Assembly: GCF_958298935.1 (NCBI RefSeq)
Contig: NC_084922.1
Span: 14,634,501 to 14,698,500, forward strand
Direction: 5' to 3'
Source: Phragmites australis
Taxonomy: Eukaryota; Streptophyta; Magnoliopsida; Poales; Poaceae
DNA: 64,000 bases
Shown here one piece after another: positions 11,097 through 21,665 of the stretch; the stretch's first letter is position 1; each line of letters begins with the position of its first letter. The notes under the pieces were generated by a model. The model saw only the letters and a program-made list of their open reading frames with translations, searched no databases and was not told the DNA's origin. The translations under genes and the position numbers were made by a program.

Positions 11097-11749
11097 TGTT
11101 GGGATTATGATAGTAATACACTGAATAATACTTATGGCTATGAGCGTAATAACTGTTTCTCGTATTATTGTATTAGGTAAGGGGTATATATAGACATACT
11201 TCAACCACTTCCATCATCATTACACTTATGCTTCTTTTAACGCTAAGGAATATCCTTGTGACATTACAGTCATTGTCTACCTACGGTGTCCTATGCAATC
11301 TAATCTCGACACGTGTCCTAGAGGGACCCACATCGAGCCCTCCGTCAAGGCTACTAGCAATCTCCCTCCGATCATCTCCTGGTCAAGTTCTAGCTAATCC
11401 GCAAGCTCTTTCTCAGGTGAGCCTTCGCTCCATCTACGAAGGTCCTTGTGCCACATCCCTTCCTCCTCAGGGCTTCATTGTACCATTTGTCCTTCAAGCC
11501 TCATCGCGCCCCTTCATCTTTCAGTCCTCTCTTCGGGCTTCGTTCCCTTGGGCTTCGTTGTTGCTTTCGCCCTTTGGTCCTCACATGCAGCCTTCGCCTC
11601 CTGAGCTTCGCTACACCTTCTCAAGCCTAACTCATGCAGAACATAAAGGAAAACATCTCTGCCTTGATGTTAGCCTCGTTACTTTGCTTTTGGGATTGAC
11701 TATTGTGGCGAGGTCAATGAACGAGGGCCCATGCGGTACCATTCTCACA
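11097..11749 (-). repeat. 3' LTR of element B
   Basis: On minus it starts TGTGAGAATGGTACC (right edge 11749) and ends ATCCCAACA (left edge 11097). It has TATA (TCTATATATACC, 11184-11193). It aligns along its length with the plus-strand LTR of element C (33927-34658), including the matched starts TGTGAGAATGG and TGGGGGAATGG. The middle is rich in CGAAG/CTTCG motifs and partly open, but the frames are not genes. Confidence 0.75.
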
Positions 11750-12043
11750 AAAGTGGTCCCTTCGCGGTTTTGGTCCTGACTTTGAGGGGCCAAAGCCGAG
11801 AATCTTTAGACTGTGGGGTGGTATCCTTCTCTTAATCCCTCCTTCAGCCAGCCAAAGTCAACTCCCAAAAGCGGCAAAGTTAATTTAAGTTTCAGAAGAA
11901 AAAGATATATATATTGAACAAGGGTACATCCTCCCGCTATCATGCGATGAGACCAAAATACATCCTTCACGTGATAATACCAGCTATTTGGCTACCAACT
12001 GAAAGTGCCAAAACACATCCTTCACGCAACCTATACAAAGTGG

Positions 12044-13060
12044 CTATACGTGATATATGTGATAGACTATCACCCCTAATCTCATGAAGTGTCCTAATTC
12101 AGGCTTGGTGTGAACCAAGCCACTAGTGCCATTGAGATGCCGCGAGAACTGCCATAACGATAGTCGGGACATTCGCTGTAGCGTCCCACTGCCACACATA
12201 GTACTGGGCTCCCCCGTGGTGATCGAACCAGCCGAGGAAGTAGATGGAGTCCTTGTGAAGTCACGCAAGGTCTTTGTCTCCTGGGAGCACATACCATGTG
12301 TCATCCTAACTCTGCACGATAACCTTGTCATGAAGCTTCAAGTTTCCATGGCAACTCACGCACGTCCCGAATCTCCAGCGACTGTTGTCAAGCATGTTGT
12401 GGTCTACGAAGCTGCGTGGTGCTCAGGGTGGCAAGACCCATCGGGTATTCTTTGACGGGGGCACCCATAGCTCATCGCTCCGGAGGAGGAGGGCATAGCC
12501 CCTAACGTGAATGATGCACACGTCTTTTCCCTCGTCGGGCTATATCTTTCCCATAAATCCTCCGCTGTCTCGAAGATCCAGCCACTGGTGCTGCCGACTT
12601 GCCACCATGATGCCTCTTCGAAGCGCTTGCACGTCTTGAGGTAGTGGTTGTGATATGAATAGATGATAATGAATATTCTTTGCTCAGTCCCTATCTTCGG
12701 GCACATGAAGAAGCCCTTTGGGGTCCTATTTTGAGTCCACTATGGTAGATGCGGTAGCTCGAAGGTTTCTCCCATCAGCAGGTTTGTGACTACCGTGAAG
12801 TTGTCTTGGTAGTCGACTCCAATGAGGTAACTTCCTTCAAAAACTACCACCATCCGTCTGCATCCCACAAATGTCAGGACGTGCTTGCTGAAGAGTCTGT
12901 CCTCCAGAGCACCCATGGGACGAATTGCGGTTTCTCCTCGTGACGAATGCCAGCGCACCATTGGACGCACATCGTCCTGAAGGACATGAAGTCCCTTGCC
13001 TCATCAAAGAGGTCGATGATGCTCTAGAGAGTGGGCCATGGGAGTCCCGCCCAGTCCATG
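12044..13060 (-). pseudogene. F-box/DUF295-like pseudogene inside element B
   Basis: On minus an ATG at 13060 starts MDWAGLPWPTL, typical of plant F-box proteins with a DUF295 domain. It continues SIIDLFDEARDFMSFRTMC, then WCAGIR.. and QFVPWVLW, the F-box-like front. Downstream in other frames are GCRRMVVVFEGSYLIGVDY and NLLMGETFELPHLP, resembling the 'NPLTG..LPxLP' part of this family, and KDSIYFLGWFDHHGG near the end. Several stops and frame changes show it is dead. F-box proteins select substrates for SCF ubiquitin ligases. It lies between the LTR and the antisense gene, in the element's sense orientation, with its own TATA at 13171-13180. Element A has no such insert at this position. The assignment rests on motif recognition only. 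Confidence 0.55.
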
Positions 13061-13170
13061 ACTGCCTTCGATGAGACTTCTGTGAGCTTGAACGGCAAAA
13101 AAAAGGAGGAGGGAAGTTGAGCGAGTTTATCTCCTTGGCCAATGTGAGGTAATTACAATGTTGAGTTTTG

Positions 13171-13180
13171 TATTTATAGG
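13171..13180 (-). promoter_or_regulatory. TATA box of the F-box-like pseudogene
   Basis: CCTATAAATA on minus, 111 bases upstream of the ATG at 13060: a normal plant core-promoter spacing. Confidence 0.5.
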
Positions 13181-13477
13181 TGGTGGGTTACGTTTGGTTT
13201 TAGGGTGCGAATAGTCACTCGTCGCTTGGAGTTTAGTGGCGACGCTTGTGATTTTCAATGGAATCTCGGGTGTCTTAGTACATGTGTCGTACACCATTAT
13301 GGGGATGTTCAACAACGTGGGCAATTTTGAGGTGTTATGTGGCCCCCACTTTTCTCATCGTGCAGACATGGTATGGACATTATGGACCCTGTGTGTTAGG
13401 GCGTATGTCGCGCCTTGATTCGCCCTACGTGCAATGACATGCCCTGGGGTTTTCGGTGGTGCATCTTGGGTGCGGGG

Positions 13478-13486
13478 TATATATAT
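13478..13486 (+). promoter_or_regulatory. TATA box of antisense gene (B)
   Basis: TATATATAT on plus, about 170 bases before the likely start at 13651. With the minus TATA at 13171 it makes a divergent promoter region of about 300 bp. Confidence 0.5.
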
Positions 13487-13650
13487 GCGATACCCCTCCC
13501 CCTTGTTGTAATTATTTCCTCACTCCCATTGCCTTATTTTTCTACTGTTACATGTCTCCTTGCTTTTACCGATATTTGGAAGCTGCTCTAGACCCTTCGG
13601 GCAGAGTATCCTTCACTCTCTTTAGTTTTTCATTTTCCCCCCTTCAGCGG

Positions 13651-16600
13651 GATGATGAATCCTGGACTTCAACATGTGAACGATAAGGTTCCATCGATGT
13701 TGTACTTCGAGGTCCGTCGATGCATTGAAGAACACATCAAGTCTCTGGTGGAGAAAGGTTGGATTCATGATGCAAAATGATGACTGGTTGCCTTCGCGTG
13801 AGGAGATGACACGACAGCTGCGTGAAGGCGAGGTCATCGTCTTCCTCGGGTTCTTTTCCGCTGGCCTCTGCTTCCCCTGGATTTCTATGCTGTCCGATGT
13901 GCTGAACTGGTTCAAGCTACAAATCCCACAACTGATGCCGGACGCCATTGTTCAGCTCTCAGTTTTTGCGTGGGCCTGGTGCTCACAGGGTCAGAAACCT
14001 AGTGCTCCAGCTTTTGCATTCTTACATTATGCTCATTGCTAGCCGAAGAAGCTGGTGTTGGACAGGGAGGAGCGTGTCACATCATATGGCAACGTCGTCT
14101 TCATTCCCTTCATGGGGGTGCAGATGCCTATGAAGGCATAATAGAATCGGTGGGGTAACAATTGGATCGAGTTCTAGTTCTACCACAAGATTGCCCATGG
14201 GTTTAAGATGTCCTTTGACAAGAAGGAGATCCTATTCCGAACAAAGCTATCGATGGAAGTCACAAATGATGTCAGTGCGAGGATCAGGACTATCACAACT
14301 ATTTCCAAGCATCTCGGCTTCCACGACCTCGTTAAGGAGTATTGCGCAGCTGGGGTTAGCCCGCTCTCGACTGGAAGTTTGACGTGTCACCCGCAGCATC
14401 TTCGGACGTGCTTCAGGCTTTTAAATATCGTCTTGAAGGGGCGTTGGGTGAGTATCTTCAGGTGTTCATCATCCCCTTTTTGGTTAAATGCTTTGATTGT
14501 TTATTCTTCATTTCAGGGAGTGCTGAGGAGGTCGAGGCGGAAGCGGAGGTCCTGCTCGGGCCGTATACGCGAAATGCGCATGAAGAATTAACTACTAGGG
14601 TGAAGGGGGACGGCTCAACCGTGTCATGGACAACCTATCTTTGCCCTACGAGCCCCGCTCTCTACCTCTTGAAGTTACACAAAGGAGGAAAACGATGGAA
14701 GTGACTGCCAACTATGCCTCTACTTATGCCACTGCCATGAAGGTCCCCTGCCACGGTTTCAGAACATGCAACGAGCCGGGACCAAAGAAGCGGTGGGTTG
14801 TTCCCATCATCGAAGGCCACGGTGATAATTGTAGCGGCGTGTCTTCAAAATCGGCCAGCAATGGTGAAGCGGCGACCACCTCATCAGCCCCTAAGGCCCT
14901 AGCCAACTCCCCTATCGATGCGACACTTCTCACCGCCCTACCTCGCAGACAAGAGGGCGATGAGGAAGATGCTACCGTGGACTCACCCTCCCCCCTCATT
15001 GCGGCCTCGAGGGCTCCGCTGCAGATCCCAAAGACTCCTAATCATGATGTCTATGCCCATTCGGACGTGGGCAGAGAGGACACTTTGGGTACCTTTTTCT
15101 AGTGTTATTTTATCTTTTTGGTATGCGTGACCTTATATTTTACTGTTTAGTAGAGAGCACCTCTCCACGCCATGCTCCTCCTCCAAAACTGGGCTTGGGG
15201 AAAGGCAATTCATTGATGAGGACCCTTAGCATCCCCTAGCCAAGCGGCAACACCTCGGCCTTCAAAGGTTTCGACTGCAATGACCTCTTCGCTAGGTTGT
15301 CCTCCACGTAGGCCCTTCTCAAGCTTGGTGATTCGCGACAGAAGACCCCATCTGAATAGATGGCTACACATTACACCCCTGCTATCCTCATGGACCATCT
15401 TTTTATGGAGCATACGAAGGTATAGCTTCGCATATTTTGCTTTAATGCTGTTTTGTTAGTATTAACTTGTTCATCTATTTTGTAAAATGGGGTTGGTTTT
15501 GGTGCGGGTCCTTAGATGGTTATCGCCCACATCAGGATGCAACTTGAATAAGCCATGTCTAGTCGTTTTCATGCCGAGGAGGAGGTTAAGGATCTCCGGG
15601 CCAGCCTTGAGGAAGAGTGCAAGGTGTGGCTTAAATCAGAAGGTGTCCTCGAGGAAGAGAAGAAACGGTGGCATGCTTCTGATGATGCCCTCAAAGGGGA
15701 AAAGAAGCGACAACACATTTCGGACGCGATGCTTGAAGAGGAAAAGTAGAAGCAGCTCGATTTGGTGGCCGCTCTTAAAAGGGAGCAAGAATAGGCGCTT
15801 CCTCCGTCGTCACCCTCGAGTGGGAAAAAGCGTCCCTTGAGTGTGAGAAGGTAGCCTAAGAGGAGTTCACCATTGTCTTCGAGCAAGAAAAGGTAGCACT
15901 CAAGTGGGAGAAGACAATCCTAGAGGAGGAGTTTTCTGATCTCACAAAGAATGCTCACACCACTTCTGATGAGGTGTCCCAGCTATTCCGCGAGATGGGC
16001 TTTGTTGATACTCCTCCCCTTCCAGCCAAAGCTGACATCTGAGGTGTTCTCGAGTTAATTGGTCGTGTCACCTCTCTCTTCAAGACCGGTGCATGCACTT
16101 TTGGCGACTTCTGCGCTAGGGTATCCATCAAGGCCACCTTGGCTGTTTTGTGGCCTATTGGTCGTTCCCATTTCAAGGCTCTCAACGCACCAAGTTATGA
16201 GCTCCCTGTGGGAGCCATTGCTAAGGCTGCAGGTCGTGGGGTGCAAGTGGTCGCTCGCTCCTTCTTTGATAAGTATTGGTGTGCTCGCGGCTGGGCTGAA
16301 GCCCTCACCAATGCTCGGAATGTTGGGACCAGTGCCTTGGTCTCAGCAACTACTGCACCTGAAGGGTCGCGTGATGGAGACACGGCAAAGGGAAGCCAAG
16401 GCGAAGAAGTCAACATTGGTGGAGCCCAGATGTGAATTTCTGACCCTAGCTCTGCCACTATGTTTATTAGGTCCTAGGATAGGTCGTAGGCCAGGGCCTC
16501 TTCTTTGATTTTGTAATGACTAGGGTCTTTGTCAGTCTGTTTGTAAGGTAAATTTTTGGTAATGGAATAAACTTTTGTTGGCTATATCTCTTAATCTTCC

Positions 16601-17060
16601 TCTTCACTTTTTAGCATTTCAAATGTGTCACCGGCCACGGTTCTCGTCCCATTTTTAGGTGGAAGAAGACTGTGCCGTTGGGTTCCGGCTCGAAGAGGAC
16701 TGTGCTGGATACAATACCTTTGAACATGGAGTACAAAGGTCTTTATATGCTTCATGCGATAAGGCGGAAATTTCAACTTCAGCATCCCCACGAAGACTTC
16801 AAAGATTATTATCGTGAGCGAAGGGCTATCTAGGATGCTTACAACATCGTGGCTCGAGACTTCTATATGATTTTTGATGATTTAGTGCTAGAAGCTCAAA
16901 GGAAGAGCAGGGGTGCACAACCTCTTTCAGAGGTGGAGCTCCTTATTCCGAAGGAGGAGCCTACTGAGGAAGATAGGCCAGTCGTGTCTGGTGCTTTTGT
17001 TGTGGCTTTATCATCTAAGTCCCTTTGCTCCGGGAGCTAGTCCGACAGGGAAATTGATCC
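13651..17060 (+). pseudogene. Antisense Transposase_28-like gene of element B
   Basis: Starts MMNPGLQHVNDKVPS. The Transposase_28-like front follows after an early stop near 13778: SREEMTRQLREGEVIVF, FFSAGLCFPWISML, FKLQIPQLMPDAIVQL. After two more stops comes KKEILFRTKLSMEV with HLGFHDLVKEYCAAGVS. An intron (14448-14516) leads to AEEVEAEAEVLLGPYT. Next is GPKKRWVVPIIEGHGDN with a Ser/Ala-rich stretch, ending near a second probable donor (G/GTACCTTTTT, about 15088). The 15560-16020 part is a Lys/Glu coiled coil with repeated EEEKK units. Then comes CTFGDFCARVSIKATLAV..FFDKYWCARGWAEAL (16090-16310), and a last segment with IPLNMEYKGLYML and PKEEPTEEDRPVVSG (16690-17040). At least four stops or frame breaks are present. 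Function unknown; element C has a matching copy. Confidence 0.7.
14448..14516 (+). other. Putative intron in antisense gene (B)
   Basis: Donor GTGAGTATC and acceptor TTCATTTCAG, 69 bp apart, with a T-rich 3' half. Joining the ends links FKYRLEGALG to the AEEVEAEAEV segment. Element C has a 73 bp intron at the same point. Confidence 0.65.
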
Positions 17061-17439
17061 GGAGCCTCCATTTGAGGCTAGGCATGGCTTCAGCTTTCAA
17101 TTGGCGCGTAGCCATAGATATAGGGAGATGTTCTCTGGTGATCCTTCAGGATCTTTGGCCGGTCCCTCAGCCTCTTCGTAATGTTGTGACATTACCTTAT
17201 CGAATAATGCGTTGGCAATTTTTTGTCATGACTCATCCTACTCATCTACTTTGCCCGAAGCGAGGCTCCCGATCCCGGAGGCCCCTCTTGTTGTTGTCAG
17301 GTTGTTCTATTAGTCTCCCGTGGTGTTGGCCTTCGTGTGCCTTTTCCTCTGCTTGGGAATCTGGAGGTGATCACCATTTGGGGCCCCTAGGCCATAATGG
17401 TTTTTGAGATGTTGGAGTCCACATTTTTTACGACTACCC

Positions 17440-18200
17440 TCTGTGGGCATGTGAGCCCCTGGATGTCTACCCTTCGAGGCTCTTAAGCTCGCTCGTCTAG
17501 CTAAGGTGTCGAGCCTAATCATGGGCAACGACCCTCTGTTATTGTGGGTGAGTCCTTAGACATCAGCCCTTTGAAGCTCTTGGGCTCGGCCGACGTAAGG
17601 AGGAGTCAAGCCCATACATGGGCGACAACCCTCCATTTATCATGGGCAAGTCCTTAGATATCAGCCCTTGGGCTCGGCCAGCTTTAGGAGGGGTCGAGCC
17701 CATATGTGGGCGACAACCATCCGTTTATCAAGGGCGAGTCCTTATACATTTGCCTTTCGAGCCCTTGGGCTCGGTCGGCTTTAGGAGGAGTCGATCCCAT
17801 ACGTGGGCGATGGCCCTCCGTTTATCATGGGCGAATCCTTAGACATTAGTCCTTTGGATCCCTTGGGCTCGATTGGCTTTAGAAGGAGCAAAGCCCATAT
17901 GTGGGCAACAACCATCCGTTTATCAAGGGCGAGTCCTTAGACATTAGCCTTTCAAGCCCTTGGGCTCGGCCGGCTTTAGGAGGAGTCGATCCCATATGTG
18001 GGCGATGGCCCTCCGTTTATCATGGGCGAATCCTTAGACATTAGTCCTTTGGATCCCTTGGGCTCGGTTGGCTTTAGAAGGAGCGGAGCCCATACGTGGG
18101 TGACAACCCTCCATTTATCATAGACGAGTTCTTAGACATCAGCCCTAGGGAGCCCTTAGACTACTACCCTGTTTTGTTATAGGGGAGCCCTCAGGCGCCA
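17440..18200. repeat. Tandem array, about eight units of about 97 bp (element B)
   Basis: Units begin TCCTTAGACATCAGCCCTTT and include GGGCTCGGC, CTTTAGGAGGAGTCGA and TTTATCATGGGCGA. Unit starts are near 17552, 17649, 17737, 17834, 17932, 18029 and 18127, with a divergent unit before and a partial one after. Units 17737-17931 and 17932-18126 match as a 195 bp pair, showing a later two-unit duplication. Read on minus, the motif GGGCTGATGTCTAAGGA is shared with the array of element C. Confidence 0.85.
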
Positions 18201-18727
18201 ACCCTTCGGGGCCCTTGGGCTCATCCTTTTTTTTTTTGAGATGGTGAGTCCTTAAACATCCATCATAGGTGAGTCCTCATATTGTCACCTTTTATCGCAT
18301 GAAGCATAAATGCATGTTGTTTTTTAGGAAATTCATTTTCATTCCTCTAGGGTTTACATAAGGAGGTTGCCTCATTAAAAACCTTGCACCCCGGAGTGTG
18401 GCTTCCCCTGCAAGAAAAAGAGTACAGCTTCAAAGATAGTTACTTTTACAATCTTGCGGAAAAGTAAAGGTCCTAACTGATCCTATCTACTTTAGTGCGT
18501 GTACAAAGGTTGGTCCTTAGACCCAGTACTTGCGGAGCGAATCCGTATTCTACGTGTGGTTCAGTGTTTTACCACCTAGAGTGGCTAGGCGATATGAGCC
18601 CGGTCTTTGGGATTAAGTCATGATGAATGGGCCATCCCAGTCTGACTAAAGCTTCCCCACTGTTTCGTGGTTCATCTTACATTGAAGTAGTAGGTCTCTT
18701 GGTCGGTAGATTATAACGATGACCTTC

Positions 18728-19140
18728 TTATCGACCCACCAGGCGAGTTTCCTCTACAAGGTCCTTCGACAAAGCTTTGTCCCCAGGATGGGCACATAAT
18801 ACTCTTAGAGACTTAACCTGAGCCTCCTCCAGGGTCATTGCCTCATCTCCGAACAACAATAGAAAATGTGTGAAACCCGTGGGCTGGGTAACCGTTGTGT
18901 GGAGGGACCACATAACATTTGGCAATTCCTCTACCCATTTGCCCTTAGGTAGCCCTACCAGCCGTTTTGCTACTAATGTCAAGATGTCTCCATTGGCCCT
19001 CTCGATCGCCCCATTGGACTGTGGATGGCCAACTGATGCGAAGCACAAGTTGATCCCTAAGCTGTCGCAGAAGTCTTTGAATAGTGTGGACTCAAACTGT
19101 GTCCCGTTATCGAGGGTTACTTCCCGAGGGACCCCAAACT
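18728..19140 (-). pseudogene. Integrase C-terminal half (element B)
   Basis: On minus, reading from 19140: C*FGVPREVTLDNGTQFES with the second catalytic Asp, then CFASVGHPQSNGAIERAN with the catalytic Glu, then VEELPNVMWSLHTTV and FGDEAMTLEEAQVKSLRVL. One in-frame stop sits just before FGVPREV at the junction with element D. The N-terminal zinc-binding part and the first Asp are absent because D begins at 19152. Similarity to the element C post-integrase region continues to about 18360 (GGGTGCAAGGTTTTTAA on minus). Confidence 0.85.
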
Positions 19141-19151
19141 AACACATAATG

Positions 19152-19655
19152 TGTTAACGATTTGTGAACTACCGATCTAACAAACTTATTGAAGAGGTAG
19201 GGGATGCTTCAAGTAGATGAATCACATGAGAACACACGGGGGTTTTTTTTACAGGTTTGGGCCTCATTGAGGATAATCTTACTTCTTGTTTATCTTGTAT
19301 TGATTTGAGCCTGTTATAAGAGGGTATGTGGCTACCCTAAATGGATCTAAACCTAGTCGACGACTTTCTTTCTTAGCTTTGGGTTTCTTCTGGCTTGTAG
19401 AAAGGCTTGTGCGACTTATTCCACCTCTCCTCCATAGGGGCCCCATGCTCCGTATCGATAGGGGTCTTGTACATCCTCTAGAGTCTTTCTTCCCATTTTT
19501 GGAGATAAACTTCCCTGTTTACATGATGTCCTGGGTAACTACGGGTAGTTTTCATTCCATCCAGGTGTACCCTTCCCGGAGATAGAGATATGCCCTGAGA
19601 ATTATGAGAAACCCTCGGATGACCGGATATGGTAGTTATCCTATAGTCATCATCA
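19152..19655 (-). repeat. 3' LTR of element D, with polypurine tract
   Basis: On minus the LTR starts TGATGATGAC (19655) right after a polypurine tract CTGATGGGGGGCT (19656-19668) and ends AATCGTTAACA (19152). Its last 140 bases align with the LTR fragment of element G. The next five bases outside, TAATG (19147-19151), would be the target site in B. Confidence 0.7.
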
Positions 19656-19668
19656 AGCCCCCCATCAG

Positions 19669-20439
19669 TACATGAAATGAGGCTTCGACGGATCAAGTAC
19701 ATGGCCATTAAAGATAAGCATTTTGCCCGACTGTATCATCGAGTAAGACTCAGGTTTCCTATTAGGATAAAGCATCTAATCGGGTTCTCCGAGTTCTCAG
19801 ATCACCTACTTGGGATAAAGCATCTAATCAAGGAAGTCTCTCCTTCCTCTTGTCGAGTAGATCTTTTAGGGCTTATTGTCATCTTCTTTCCCTTAGCTTA
19901 TTGTAAAAGAGCTCAAAATGTTGTTAAATGAATGGTTTCAATTTCTATTGCAATGCATTTATATGATTGTGAATCTTCTTGTGAATGCAAGGGAAATTCA
20001 AACAAGTGTTCGGTCTTTGTTTCTTCTGAGTAGCTTAGGGATCTTTCAGGGTTTCTTATATGAATGTTCACCACGATCACCTTAGGTCAGACTCCGAGTG
20101 GAAAATGTCTTAGCTCTCAGGCACTCGGGAACACGATAAAGTTTTTAGCTGTTCCTAAAGATATTTCTTCCCTTCTTATCAGAAATATCACGCACATGAC
20201 AAATTTTATAGTCATAATGTACGTGAAGCCCCTGGCTGGTTATCGGGGAAGGATTCCCAGATTGGCAGTCTAGAATCCCGAGTGCACGTATGGGCATAAG
20301 TTCCCGAAAAATGGCATATCATAGTTTTTAATAAATTGGCTCGAAATAGATAAAAGACATATATTGATAATATCACAACTAATATTTACAAAATATATCC
20401 TAAATACTTACACATAGAACTTTGCGAAGTTGGTCGATA
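19669..20439 (-). other. 3' non-coding region of element D
   Basis: Lies between the integrase end and the polypurine tract. It has no long frame. It aligns with element G 3' sequence on both sides of the hAT-like insertion: an AGGGGCTTCA block, CCACTYGGA and AAGAGGAAGGAGAGACT. Confidence 0.6.
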
Positions 20440-21630
20440 TTCCAAGAATTTTTAAAGACTTGACCATACTTCATAGCTAACCTATACGACCTTGGTCAGT
20501 TAGATTTGAACACCCTATAGGGACCTTTCCACCTTAGAGATAGCTTCTTGCAATTTTTTTGGATCTATACGAGTGGTAGAACCAGATCTGTAAGTTTAAA
20601 AGATCTTTTGCAGATGTTTTGGTCGTGGTACCATCGGAGAGCTTGCTGGTACCACACTGATCTTATCAACAATTGTGTCATTTTTTCAAGAACATTGAGG
20701 CAATCCTGTCTTCTCGGGATTTCATCCTTATCGTCGTATATTTCAACTCAGGGAGATTTGATCTTTAGTTCACATGCCAGCATTGTTTCGACCCCATAGA
20801 CTAAGAAGAAAGACATTTTATCAGTCGCTCTACTCAATGTCATTCGAAGTGCCCAGAGTACGTTATGCAACTCGAAAGCCCAGGCTTTGGCGTAGGCAGA
20901 TAAGCAGTTGAAGATGTGGATCATGATTCCTTAAAGTACTAGACCGTTTGCATTACTTTGTGAATGTGCCACTGACGCAAAGCAGACTATAGTGCCTAGT
21001 TTTGCATAGTAAGAGATGAACGCCACGCTGGAGAATTGAGTGCCATTGTTGGTGATGATTCTACTTGGGATGCCAAACTTTGTCATGATGCTTTCCAAGA
21101 TGAATTTCTTGGCAACCGTCGAAGTAACTTTTCCAATTGACTCAGCTTCAATTTACTTGATGAAGGTATCAATTACAACGAATAGGAACTTGAAGTCCCC
21201 GGGTCCTACCGGGAAGAACCCAAAATATCCAGCACCCCAGTTGCGAATGGCCACGATAAGGGGGTCGTTTGTAGGGCCTGAGCGGGTTAATGTACTCATC
21301 TGCTATGAAATTGATAGCTCATACACTTTTTTACTAACTCGCTCAATAGAAACCTTGTCTAAATGACTTTCTGATCAGGGTAAGCTCCAAACACCCCTCC
21401 ATGGATTTTTCTATAGTAGTTCTCTACCCTACTTCTGAGAGATGTATTTTATGAGTACTTTGTGACCGTCACTTCAATAGAGAATGCCGTCCACCAAGGT
21501 ATACATCTTGGGTGGATGGAAAATTTGCTTGGTTAGTGCATCGTACTTAGCACAACTTGATCTTAAAGGTACTTGCAGATTGGGTCCATCCACGAAACTT
21601 TGCTTTTGAGCTGAGCCACGAGTTCCCTAG
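20440..21630 (-). pseudogene. Integrase of element D, decayed
   Basis: On minus, from 21630: the HHCC-region remnant, then YINPLRPYKRPP, then a core with DTFIK, a second-Asp region changed to IITNNGTQFSS (Asp to Asn), LGTIVCFASVAHSQSNAN, and a C-terminal RWKGPYRVFKSN.. with GQVFKNSWNIDQLRK. Many stops and frame changes. Co-linear with element G 55080-56669. The upstream side is cut by solo LTR H. Confidence 0.75.
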
Positions 21631-21665
21631 TGTCGCACCCTGATTTTTAGATTTCTTAAATTTCT

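Larger units (their letters stand above)
11097..19151 (-). mobile_element. Grande-like Ty3/Gypsy element B, 5' part missing
   Basis: Left to right on plus: 3' LTR (11097-11749), an extra F-box-like pseudogene, the antisense gene (plus strand), a tandem array (about 17440-18200), then the integrase end on minus (18728-19140). Element C carries the same components in the same order on the opposite strand. The rest of pol is missing because element D is inserted in the integrase at 19152. The order INT, tandem repeats, antisense gene, LTR is, from memory, the layout of maize Grande. Confidence 0.8.

Noticed and set aside
11228..11779. 183-codon plus frame and the 206-codon minus frame at 33956-34576
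   Set aside because: Both lie in LTRs of B and C and resemble each other only because the LTRs are homologous. CTTCG-rich repeats keep them open.
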